Assembly (NCBI RefSeq): GCF_014200575.1 | Contig: NZ_JACHBZ010000003.1 | Span: 310,001-374,000, forward strand | Direction: 5' to 3' | Length of the DNA: 64,000 nt | Source of the DNA: Mucilaginibacter saanensis | GTDB lineage: Bacteria > Bacteroidota > Bacteroidia > Sphingobacteriales > Sphingobacteriaceae | Shown here: in pieces, positions 57,280-64,000 of the stretch | Layout of the letters: every line of letters starts with the position of its first letter | Numbering within the stretch: the first letter of the stretch is position 1 | The notes under the pieces: model-generated | What the model was told of the DNA's origin: nothing | The model's database searches: none | Seen by the model: only the letters and a program-made list of their open reading frames with translations | Program-made: the position numbers and the translations under genes

Positions 57280-59112
57280 ATGAAGCATTTTAAAATTTTA
57301 ATTCTATCGGTTCTTTTACTTTCGGGCTTAACCCTTAAGGCACAAACCACCACCAAACACACTTTTGCACTGGGTGATTCTACTTTTTTACTGGACGGCA
57401 AGCCGTTGCAAATTATATCCGGCGAGATGCACTATACCCGGGTACCCCGCGAAGCCTGGCGGCAACGGATGAAAATGGCTAAAGCCATGGGCTTAAATAC
57501 CATTGGCACGTATGTTTTCTGGAATGTTCATGAACCTCAAAAAGGACACTATGACTTTACCGGCAATAATGATATTGCAGCATTTGTTAAAATTGCGCAG
57601 GAAGAAGGACTATGGGTTATTTTACGCCCCAGCCCCTATGTTTGTGCTGAATGGGAATTTGGTGGTTACCCCTATTGGCTTGAAAAAGAAAAGGGCCTTG
57701 TGGTGCGCAGTAAAGAACCTCAATACTTAGCGGCATACAAAAAATACCTGATGCAGGTAGGTAAACAATTAGCTCCGCTACAGGTAAACCACGGTGGCAA
57801 CGTATTGATGGTACAGGTTGAAAATGAATATGGATCTTACTCCAATGATAAGGACTACCTGGATATTAACCGTAAAATGTTTATTGAAGCTGGCTTCGAT
57901 GGCTTGCTATATACCTGCGATCCGGAAGCTGCTATTAAGGATGGCCATTTGCCGGGTTTGTTGCCTGGTATTAACGGGATTGACAATGTAGATAAAGTAA
58001 AGAAACTGATAAAAGAAAATCATCAGGGCAAAGGACCTTTCTTTATTGCGGAATGGTACCCGGCATGGTTTGATTGGTGGGGAACTAAACACCATACTGT
58101 TCCGGCAGAAAAATATGTATCTAAGCTCGACTCCGTGTTAGCAGCGGGCATTTCAATTAACATGTACATGTTTCATGGCGGTACTACCCGTGCTTTTATG
58201 AATGGTGCCAACTATAACGATACCAATCCTTATGAACCACAGATCAGCAGCTATGATTATGATGCTCCGCTTGATGAGGCAGGTAACGCTACTGATAAGT
58301 TTATGAAATTCAGGGAGGTTATCAAAAAGCATTTACCCGAGGGCCAAACATTGCCCGAAGTACCGGCTGCCAAACCAGTAATTGATATTCCTGCTATTGA
58401 ACTTAACCAGTCTGTAAATTTGTTTAATATACTCCCGGCAGCAAAAATCAACAGCACTCCCCTAACCTTTGAAGACCTTAACCAGGCTTATGGTTTTGTG
58501 CTGTATCGTACTACGTTAAATGGTGCAAAATCAGCAATACTTAAAATTCAAGACCTCCGCGACTATGGCATTATATACATTAATGGTAAAAAGGCCGGTA
58601 TTTTAGACAGAAGGCTTAATCAGGACAGTTTAATGGTAACGCTGCCAAAAGGTAAAGTAACCCTTGATATTTTAGTTGAAAATCTTGGTCGTATCAATTT
58701 TGGCCCGTACCTGCTTAAAAACACCAAAGGCATCACTGATAAGGTAACGTTAGGACAAACAGAACTTAAAAACTGGCAGATGTACAGCCTTCCTTTTGAT
58801 GACATTAATAAAGTTGTATTTAAAGGTGGTAAAATCCTATCAGCAACTCCGCAGCTAAAAAAAGGTTCTTTTAACCTGAGCAAAGTAGCTGATACTTATT
58901 TTGATATGAGCAAATGGGGTAAAGGAACAGTTTGGGTGAACGGTCACAACCTTGGCCGTTACTGGAATGTTGGGCCGCAGCAAACACTATATGTGCCTGC
59001 CGAATGGTTAATAAAAGGGCACAATGAGGTGGTTGTTCTTGAGTTAATTAAAACGGAACAAAGCACGCTAAATGCAGTTAAAATACCTGTATTGAACGCT
59101 ATACCGCAATAA
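57280..59112 (+). CDS. GH35 beta-galactosidase
   Basis: A 610-residue secreted beta-galactosidase with a signal peptide (about 1-21). The family 35 catalytic barrel shows IISGEMHYTRVPREAWRQRM, NTIGTYVFWNVHEP, RPSPYVCAEWEFGG, the acid/base in VQVENEYGSY (Glu about 183) and the nucleophile in FIAEWYPAW (Glu about 258). C-terminal beta-sandwich domains (GYNNG-like, about 380-600) include KGTVWVNGHNLGRYWN, typical of the family. It is the last gene of the locus, followed by a strong terminator, and would release terminal galactose from the same glycan as the GH2 enzyme. Confidence 0.95.
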   Translation: MKHFKILILSVLLLSGLTLKAQTTTKHTFALGDSTFLLDGKPLQIISGEMHYTRVPREAWRQRMKMAKAMGLNTIGTYVFWNVHEPQKGHYDFTGNNDIAAFVKIAQEEGLWVILRPSPYVCAEWEFGGYPYWLEKEKGLVVRSKEPQYLAAYKKYLMQVGKQLAPLQVNHGGNVLMVQVENEYGSYSNDKDYLDINRKMFIEAGFDGLLYTCDPEAAIKDGHLPGLLPGINGIDNVDKVKKLIKENHQGKGPFFIAEWYPAWFDWWGTKHHTVPAEKYVSKLDSVLAAGISINMYMFHGGTTRAFMNGANYNDTNPYEPQISSYDYDAPLDEAGNATDKFMKFREVIKKHLPEGQTLPEVPAAKPVIDIPAIELNQSVNLFNILPAAKINSTPLTFEDLNQAYGFVLYRTTLNGAKSAILKIQDLRDYGIIYINGKKAGILDRRLNQDSLMVTLPKGKVTLDILVENLGRINFGPYLLKNTKGITDKVTLGQTELKNWQMYSLPFDDINKVVFKGGKILSATPQLKKGSFNLSKVADTYFDMSKWGKGTVWVNGHNLGRYWNVGPQQTLYVPAEWLIKGHNEVVVLELIKTEQSTLNAVKIPVLNAIPQ

Positions 59113-59128
59113 TTATTAATTACTATTT

Positions 59129-59171
59129 ATAACAACGGGTGTTTTAACATAGTTAAAACACCCGTTGTTAT
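59129..59171. terminator. Strong bidirectional terminator
   Basis: A 20-bp perfect stem (59129-59148 with 59152-59171; core AACAACGGGTGTTTTAAC) with a 3-base loop, followed by T-rich sequence. It separates the plus-strand galactoside locus from the minus-strand AhpD-like gene. Confidence 0.85.
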
Positions 59172-59240
59172 TTTCATTCTTCTACAAAGCTACCACCTTC
59201 TGCAGGATATACATTGCTGTTTATCTTCCTTAACTTATCG

Positions 59241-59717
59241 TTATTTACTTACGGCGTGTGCCCCAGGCGTATAAGTACCAACTATGGCAGGTGCCGGAAA
59301 AGCAATATTAACACGGTTGTAACCATTAATGGTTATAATGGCCAACGTTAAGTCAATCAGTTCCTGTTCTGTGAATTGATTACGTGCCTCGTTGTAAATT
59401 TCGTCAGGTACCTGCCCGCCTGAAATTTTTGTGAGGGCCTCGGCCCAGGCAAGTCCGGCGCGTTCGCGGTCAGAATAAAAGGGAGCTTCGCGCCAGGCAT
59501 TTAAAACATAGAGGCGATGTTCACTTTCGCCGCCGGCACGCAAATCCTTAGAGTGCATATCAAGGCAATAAGCGCATCCGTTAATTTGCGATACACGGAA
59601 GTAAATTAAATGTAAAAGTGATTGTTCAACAGGCGACTTGGCCAGATATGTTCCTAAACCATACAATGCCCTCATTGCACCCTGACCCTTTTCGAAAACA
59701 TTAATTCGTTGTTCCAT
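59241..59717 (-). CDS. Carboxymuconolactone decarboxylase / AhpD-like protein
   Basis: A 158-residue cytoplasmic protein of the CMD/AhpD family. The active-site helix reads NGCAYCLDMHSKDL with the CxxC pair and downstream His used for alkylhydroperoxidase-type redox chemistry. The upstream EQSLLHLIYFRVSQI helix and the later FTEQELIDLTLAIITINGYN segment match the family. It forms its own transcription unit, and nothing links it to sugar use; substrate unknown. Confidence 0.9.
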   Translation of the reverse strand: MEQRINVFEKGQGAMRALYGLGTYLAKSPVEQSLLHLIYFRVSQINGCAYCLDMHSKDLRAGGESEHRLYVLNAWREAPFYSDRERAGLAWAEALTKISGGQVPDEIYNEARNQFTEQELIDLTLAIITINGYNRVNIAFPAPAIVGTYTPGAHAVSK

Positions 59718-59828
59718 TTTGTTTTGATCTTATTTGTTATTCAATATTTGATTTATACTACAATAATGAATGAGATCATCGGAATTGGACATTACGGTAA
59801 TTTTTTTCTAAAATTATTTAGCTAAAAA

Positions 59829-59866
59829 CAAAAACAGCCTTAACTATATCGTTAAAGCCGTTTTTG
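59829..59866 (-). terminator. Terminator of the GH43 gene
   Basis: CAAAAACAGCCTTAAC (59829-59844) pairs with GTTAAAGCCGTTTTTG (59851-59866) allowing two wobble/mismatch positions; on the minus strand it ends the GH43 gene about 50 bp after its stop. Confidence 0.6.
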
Positions 59867-59915
59867 TTTAAAACTCCCGCTTGGTAATATAACTCAGAAA
59901 AAGATTGATGAACTA

Positions 59916-61004
59916 CTATTTGCCGGGTGCTAAAGGATCAATCAACTTAATGGAGCCATCCGGGTTATGGGTTAATGTGGTAACTTTTATATTTCTTAAA
60001 TGAGTTTTCCCTGACAGCTGGGTATCATGATAAAAGATATACCATTTGCCTTTAAACTCTATTATAGAGTGGTGTGTGGTCCAGCCTTGTACGGGTTTCA
60101 TAAATATGCCCTTGTACGTAAAAGGTCCCCATGGATTATTCCCGATAGCATAGGCTAAAAAGTGTGTATCGCCGGTTGAATAGGTAAAATAATATTTGCC
60201 ATGATATTTATGCATCCATGATCCTTCAAAAAAACGACGGTTATGATCCTTAGTTTTTAAAGGCTTGCCTGCACTATCTACAATCAGTACGTTTCTTACT
60301 TTTCCATCAAACTCAAGCATATTATTTTTGAGTTTAACTACTTTACAGCTTAAGGCAGGCTCATCGTCATGCATCAAATCGGTTTTTGAGCCGTTAACCT
60401 CATATTTCCCTGTAGCCCAGCGCTGTAACTGTCCGCCCCAAATGCCGCCAAAATACATATAAGTGCTGCCGTCTGTATCGGTAAATACAGCAGGATCAAT
60501 ACTAAAACTACCAGCCATTGGATTTGGCTGTGCCTTAAACGGCCCTGCAGGGTTCTTTGAGGTGGCCACCCCTATCCTAAAAACATCCTGCTTATCCTTA
60601 ACCGGAAAGTACAGATAATACGTTCCGTTTTTATAAGCTGCATCCGGTGCCCACAACTGCCTGCCCGCCCAGGGAATATCCTTAATATCCAGGGCCACAC
60701 CGTGATCAGTTACTTTACTGTTGATATTATCCATTGATAAAATATGGTAATCCCTCATGGCAAAATGATCGCCATTATCGTTTTCGGGGATACCGGCATT
60801 GATATCATGCGACGGATAGATGTATATTTTACCGTTAAAAACATGCGCCGAGGGATCAGCTGTGTAAATAGAACTGATAAGCGGCGCCGAAAGATACTTT
60901 TGTTTTGCCGCCGAACCTGTTGCCGTTTGCGCCTTTACCTGAACCGCACACAAGGCAATCAGCAAGGTATTGAAAAGCTTTTTTGAAATAGTGTTGCTAT
61001 ACAT
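59916..61004 (-). CDS. GH43 glycoside hydrolase (xylosidase/arabinosidase type)
   Basis: A 362-residue secreted five-bladed propeller enzyme with a signal peptide (about 1-25). The family 43 catalytic residues are visible: base Asp in SIYTADPSAHVFNGK (about 49), pKa-modulating Asp in SIDPAVFTDTDGSTYMYFGG (about 168), and acid Glu in RRFFEGSWMHK (about 257). Members are beta-xylosidases or alpha-L-arabinofuranosidases; the neighbouring glucuronate-pathway genes point to glucuronoxylan or arabinoxylan. It is transcribed alone from a promoter overlapping a LacI-type operator at 61106-61118. Confidence 0.9.
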   Translation of the reverse strand: MYSNTISKKLFNTLLIALCAVQVKAQTATGSAAKQKYLSAPLISSIYTADPSAHVFNGKIYIYPSHDINAGIPENDNGDHFAMRDYHILSMDNINSKVTDHGVALDIKDIPWAGRQLWAPDAAYKNGTYYLYFPVKDKQDVFRIGVATSKNPAGPFKAQPNPMAGSFSIDPAVFTDTDGSTYMYFGGIWGGQLQRWATGKYEVNGSKTDLMHDDEPALSCKVVKLKNNMLEFDGKVRNVLIVDSAGKPLKTKDHNRRFFEGSWMHKYHGKYYFTYSTGDTHFLAYAIGNNPWGPFTYKGIFMKPVQGWTTHHSIIEFKGKWYIFYHDTQLSGKTHLRNIKVTTLTHNPDGSIKLIDPLAPGK

Positions 61005-61101
61005 AATTGAGTAAAATTGGTATTCATTATTAACGCCCGATAGTTTGTCGGTAAGTATCTGATTCAGTAAATTTTAAAGACGAAACCGGGTTCATGTCGG
61101 C

Positions 61102-61118
61102 CAAATGCAATCGATTGT
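61102..61118 (-). promoter_or_regulatory. LacI-type operator with overlapping -7 box, upstream of GH43 gene
   Basis: TGCAATCGATTGT (61106-61118) contains the perfect palindrome CAATCGATTG with a central CG, the signature of LacI-family operators. The identical 13-mer occurs at 62461-62473. The minus-strand -7 element TGCATTTG (61109-61102; one mismatch to TAnnTTTG) overlaps it, so binding should repress. Confidence 0.7.
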
Positions 61119-61186
61119 AAATATAAAAAGCTTTATCACTTTTTCAAACCCAATTCATTAATATTTAACCTCGAATAACATTATTT

Positions 61187-62383
61187 TTATTGATCAGTCA
61201 GTGTCCTTTTAATTCCCATTTCGAGCCCTCTAAGCTCCGCCAATCCTTTTAATCTGCCGATGGCCGAATACCCCGGATAGGTGTCGTACTGATAATCATC
61301 CAAAATTTTATGCCCATGATCCGGGCGCATCGGTATAGCTAAGTCTTCCCTGCCTGCCTTTTTTCTTTTCAGCTGCTCATTTATAATGCTTTTCATTACC
61401 TCGTACATATCCGTACTTCCGGCTAAATGTTCCGCTTCATAAAAACTGCCGTCGGTTTCACGTTTAACATTTCTGAAATGTAAAAAATGAATGTGCTGCC
61501 CCAACCGTGAAATTATACCCGGAATATCATTATCCTCCCGGGCACCCAATGAACCTGTACACAACGTTATCCCGTTGCTTACAGACGGACAGGCATTTAC
61601 AATACCCGCCAGATCGCTCTCCGTTGAGGCCACCCTTGGTAAACCAAGTATAGGAAATGGCGGGTCATCCGGGTGGATACACATCTTAACCCCTATTTCT
61701 TCGGCAACAGGAATAATCGCCCGAAGAAAATAGTACAGGTTATTTTTTAAGCTATCGCTATCTGTTTGGCTATACTTTTTTAAGTACTCTTTAAATTGCT
61801 CAATGGTAAAAACCTCATCGGTACCGGGTAAGCCGGCCAAAATGGTATTGGCTAATAATTCCTTTTCGCTGGCGCTTAAACTATCCAGATATTTTTTTGC
61901 TGCCGATTGCTGGCTGTGGGAAAATTCATCAAAAGCAGCCGCGCGCTCTAAGATATAAAGATCAAAAGCTGCTACGGCCGATGCTTCATATCTTAATGCC
62001 GAAGCACCATTGACCAGTCTGTAATCTAAATGAGTACGTGTCCAATCTAATACCGGCATAAAATTGTAGCAAATGGTGCCAATGCCGATGTGGGCAACAT
62101 TTTTTAGGGTATCAATATAATTGTCAATGTATTTATCCCTTTCGGCCCCACCTAATTTAATGCTTTCATGAATATTTACACTTTCAATAACCGACCATTT
62201 AAACCCAGCGTTTTTTATTACATTATTGCGGGCTGTTAACTCTGCAACACTCCATACTTCGCCGCAAGGTATGTGATGAAGCGCTGATACGATGCCACTG
62301 GCTCCTGTTTGCTTAATGGCTGGCAAGGTAACCGGATCTGACGGGCCAAACCACCGGAAAGTTTGTTCTAAATCGGGAATCAT
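61187..62383 (-). CDS. uxuA: Mannonate dehydratase
   Basis: A 398-residue cytoplasmic enzyme converting D-mannonate to 2-keto-3-deoxygluconate in the glucuronate pathway. The N-terminal TFRWFGPSDPVTLPAIKQTG and the metal-site region CIHPDDPPFPILGLPRV, with NGITLCTGSLGARED and MRPDHGHKILDD near the end, are diagnostic for UxuA. It is divergent from a LacI regulator gene that is followed by an SDR-type oxidoreductase gene, probably the fructuronate reductase step. A TACATTTG promoter box and LacI-type operator lie in the divergent spacer. Confidence 0.95.
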   Translation of the reverse strand: MIPDLEQTFRWFGPSDPVTLPAIKQTGASGIVSALHHIPCGEVWSVAELTARNNVIKNAGFKWSVIESVNIHESIKLGGAERDKYIDNYIDTLKNVAHIGIGTICYNFMPVLDWTRTHLDYRLVNGASALRYEASAVAAFDLYILERAAAFDEFSHSQQSAAKKYLDSLSASEKELLANTILAGLPGTDEVFTIEQFKEYLKKYSQTDSDSLKNNLYYFLRAIIPVAEEIGVKMCIHPDDPPFPILGLPRVASTESDLAGIVNACPSVSNGITLCTGSLGAREDNDIPGIISRLGQHIHFLHFRNVKRETDGSFYEAEHLAGSTDMYEVMKSIINEQLKRKKAGREDLAIPMRPDHGHKILDDYQYDTYPGYSAIGRLKGLAELRGLEMGIKRTLTDQ

Positions 62384-62444
62384 AAATTTAAATTTCTATT
62401 ACGTTTATTGGTTCATTTTATCCTGCTATGGCAGTATTATAAAA

Positions 62445-62452
62445 CAAATGTA
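62445..62452 (-). promoter_or_regulatory. -7 promoter box of uxuA (TACATTTG)
   Basis: Minus-strand TACATTTG is a perfect TAnnTTTG match, 61 bp before the uxuA start and about 10 bp downstream of the LacI-type operator. Confidence 0.6.
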
Positions 62453-62460
62453 AAGATTTG

Positions 62461-62473
62461 TGCAATCGATTGT
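62461..62473. promoter_or_regulatory. LacI-type operator in uxuA-lacI divergent spacer
   Basis: TGCAATCGATTGT, identical to the 13-mer upstream of the GH43 gene. Its core CAATCGATTG is a perfect 10-bp palindrome with central CG. It lies between the -33 and -7 regions of the uxuA promoter and could also control the lacI-type gene on the other side. Confidence 0.7.
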
Positions 62474-62544
62474 TTAAATATTTTAATAGCACCACATTAA
62501 TTTTTATATTTATCCATCTTTACTAATAAACATAACAGCACACC

Positions 62545-63576
62545 ATGAACGGCGGCGAAAAAGAAATAACAATTTATGATATAGCCGATAAGCTTCATAT
62601 ATCTGCGGCCACTGTTAGCAGGGCCCTTCAGGATCATCCGAGGGTGAGCAAAAAAACTAAGAAACTGGTTATTAAAACTGCCGGCGATATGGGTTATCGC
62701 TCCAATTCATTTGCCAGTAACCTGCGTAAAAAAAGCAGCAATATTATTGGCCTTATTGTGCCAAGGCTCAACAGTAATTTTATGGCCGATGTAATTGCCG
62801 GCATTGAAAAGGTTTTGAATAACAATAATTACAACCTGATCATCAGCCAGTCGTTAGAAACCATGCAAAAGGAAATTAATAATGCCAACGCCATGTTAGT
62901 TAACCGGGTTGATGGCTTACTGGTTTCACTTGCTTATGATACAACAAATGTTGACCATTTTGAGCCGTTTATAAAAAGGAATATACCGGTAATATTCTTC
63001 GACAGGGTTTTTGACCACGACGGATGCCCTCAAATCTACATTGATAACTATAAGGCGGCCTATGAAATTACCTCGCATTTAATTAAACAGGGTTGCAAAC
63101 GGATAGTGCATATCACCGCCAGCCAGCTGCGTAAAGTATATGCCGAAAGATATGCAGGCTATCAAAAAGCACTGGAAGACAATAATATAAAACTGGATAC
63201 AAACCTGGTGATCATTAATGACCTGAGCAGCGAGGCCGGGATTACGGCAGCTCATCAGCTTTTAAAGATGTCGCCCCTACCCGATGGCGTTTTTTCGGCC
63301 AATGACAATTGCGCCATAAGCTGCATGCAAACATTAAAAAAGGCAGGCATCCGGATCCCTGCCGATATTGCTTTTGCGGGATTTAATAATGATCCCTCCT
63401 CATGCGTGGTAGAACCTAATCTTACAACCGTAAATTATAAAGGATACGAAATGGGCGAAGTGGCCGCTAAATTAATGATCGATAACCTGATCAATAAGGA
63501 TGAGTTTCATCCGGCTCATAGCCTTGTGTTAAGATCAGAGCTTATTGTTCGTGAATCTTCTCTGCGGGTTATATAA
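62545..63576 (+). CDS. LacI-family transcriptional regulator
   Basis: A 343-residue repressor. The HTH (about 7-30) reads ITIYDIADKLHISAATVSRA, followed by the hinge region RSNSFASNLRKKSSNIIGLI and a periplasmic-binding-protein-like effector domain (for example HLIKQGCKRIVHITASQLRK and DGVFSANDNCAISCMQTLKK). It is divergent from uxuA and 22 bp upstream of the SDR gene. The most likely regulon is uxuA, GH43 and its own operon through the TGCAATCGATTGT operators; the effector is probably a hexuronate catabolite. Confidence 0.92.
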   Translation: MNGGEKEITIYDIADKLHISAATVSRALQDHPRVSKKTKKLVIKTAGDMGYRSNSFASNLRKKSSNIIGLIVPRLNSNFMADVIAGIEKVLNNNNYNLIISQSLETMQKEINNANAMLVNRVDGLLVSLAYDTTNVDHFEPFIKRNIPVIFFDRVFDHDGCPQIYIDNYKAAYEITSHLIKQGCKRIVHITASQLRKVYAERYAGYQKALEDNNIKLDTNLVIINDLSSEAGITAAHQLLKMSPLPDGVFSANDNCAISCMQTLKKAGIRIPADIAFAGFNNDPSSCVVEPNLTTVNYKGYEMGEVAAKLMIDNLINKDEFHPAHSLVLRSELIVRESSLRVI

Positions 63577-63598
63577 ACCCTATATATAATAAAAGTTA

Positions 63599-64000
63599 AT
63601 GGAAACAAAATCTAAGATAGCAATAGTTACAGGCGGCGCCTCTGGCCTGGGGTTAGCCATCACTAAAAAATTTACTGAGCACAATATTAAAACAATCATC
63701 ATTGGCCGCGATGAAAAAAAGCTGCAAACCGCAGCTGATACTTTCGGGCCGCTTTGCAATTATAAAGCCTGCGATCTTAGCAATATTGCAACCATACCTG
63801 CACTAATTGAAGAGATTACCTCAGAGTTTGGCACACCGGATATCCTGGTGAATAATGCTGGCATTAATATGAAAAAATCATTCACTGAGGTTACCGACGA
63901 GGATTTTCAGAATATTATACAAACCAACCTGACAGCTGTATTTGTAATGAGCCGCGAGGTTAGCAAAAAAATGATCGGTGCGGGTACTGGTGCTATTGTA
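63599..64000 (+). CDS. SDR-family oxidoreductase, partial (fructuronate reductase candidate)
   Basis: The first 134 residues of a short-chain dehydrogenase, cut by the window end. The NAD(P)-binding TGGASGLGLAIT motif (TGxxxGxG) and the NNAGI motif (LVNNAGINMKKSF) are intact. The ATG at 63599 follows the LacI gene stop by 22 bp, so the two are co-transcribed. Next to uxuA, the likely role is D-mannonate oxidoreductase/fructuronate reductase, by the SDR-type route; the catalytic Tyr lies beyond the window. Confidence 0.85.
   Translation, partial: METKSKIAIVTGGASGLGLAITKKFTEHNIKTIIIGRDEKKLQTAADTFGPLCNYKACDLSNIATIPALIEEITSEFGTPDILVNNAGINMKKSFTEVTDEDFQNIIQTNLTAVFVMSREVSKKMIGAGTGAIV

Noticed and set aside
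1..64000. CRISPR arrays, tRNA/rRNA genes, insertion sequences, integrases
   Set aside because: Looked for regular spacer repeats, tRNA-like hairpins and transposase motifs by eye; none found.

Overview
The window comes from the chromosome of a carbohydrate-degrading Bacteroidota, most likely a Sphingobacteriaceae member such as Mucilaginibacter or Pedobacter. I infer this from the SusC/SusD pairs, hybrid two-component regulators, an UpxY-type NusG paralog, Bacteroidota-style TAnnTTTG promoter boxes, AT-rich spacers and protein style. No database search was possible. No tRNA, rRNA, CRISPR array, insertion sequence or phage gene was seen.

Layout. (1) 1-6942, minus strand: an exopolysaccharide operon (Wza-like export lipoprotein, Wzc-like tyrosine kinase, Wzx-like flippase, three glycosyltransferases, the last cut by the window edge). 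(2) 6943-10260, AT-rich: a long leader, a divergent UpxY-type antiterminator, two paralogous small HTH proteins and an orphan ORF. (3) 10265-18441, minus: an N-acetylglucosamine cluster (GlmM-type mutase, NagB fused to a PIG-L domain, NahK-like anomeric kinase, NagX-like membrane protein, FucP/NagP-like transporter, CBM9-like protein). Three related TGTG/CACA inverted repeats precede its three transcription units. (4) 19016-26121, plus: a TPR-transmembrane-HTH regulator, a TonB-dependent receptor broken by two compensating frameshifts, a beta-helix lipoprotein and a beta-propeller phytase, which together look like a phytate or organic-phosphate locus. (5) 26223-28139, minus: DUF1634 protein, TauE/SafE permease and a FadR-type regulator with a tandem palindromic operator. 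(6) 28423-41800: a complete fructan utilization locus (two GH32 enzymes, SusD, SusC, fructokinase, MFS transporter) with a divergent hybrid sensor carrying a periplasmic sugar-binding domain. (7) 41891-45280: a SWIM-SNF2 helicase. (8) 45397-59112, plus: a beta-galactoside locus (Reg_prop hybrid sensor, SusC, SusD, GH2, GH35). (9) 59241-64000: an AhpD-like protein, then a glucuronate/xylan-type set (GH43, mannonate dehydratase, LacI regulator, partial SDR) linked by two copies of an identical 13-bp LacI-style operator.

In the polysaccharide loci the genes work as sensor, outer-membrane import, glycan cleavage, inner-membrane transport and sugar phosphorylation. The most notable new signals are regulatory: the GlcNAc operators, the FadR tandem operator, the LacI operator pair, and a strong hairpin immediately after susD in both SusCD loci.
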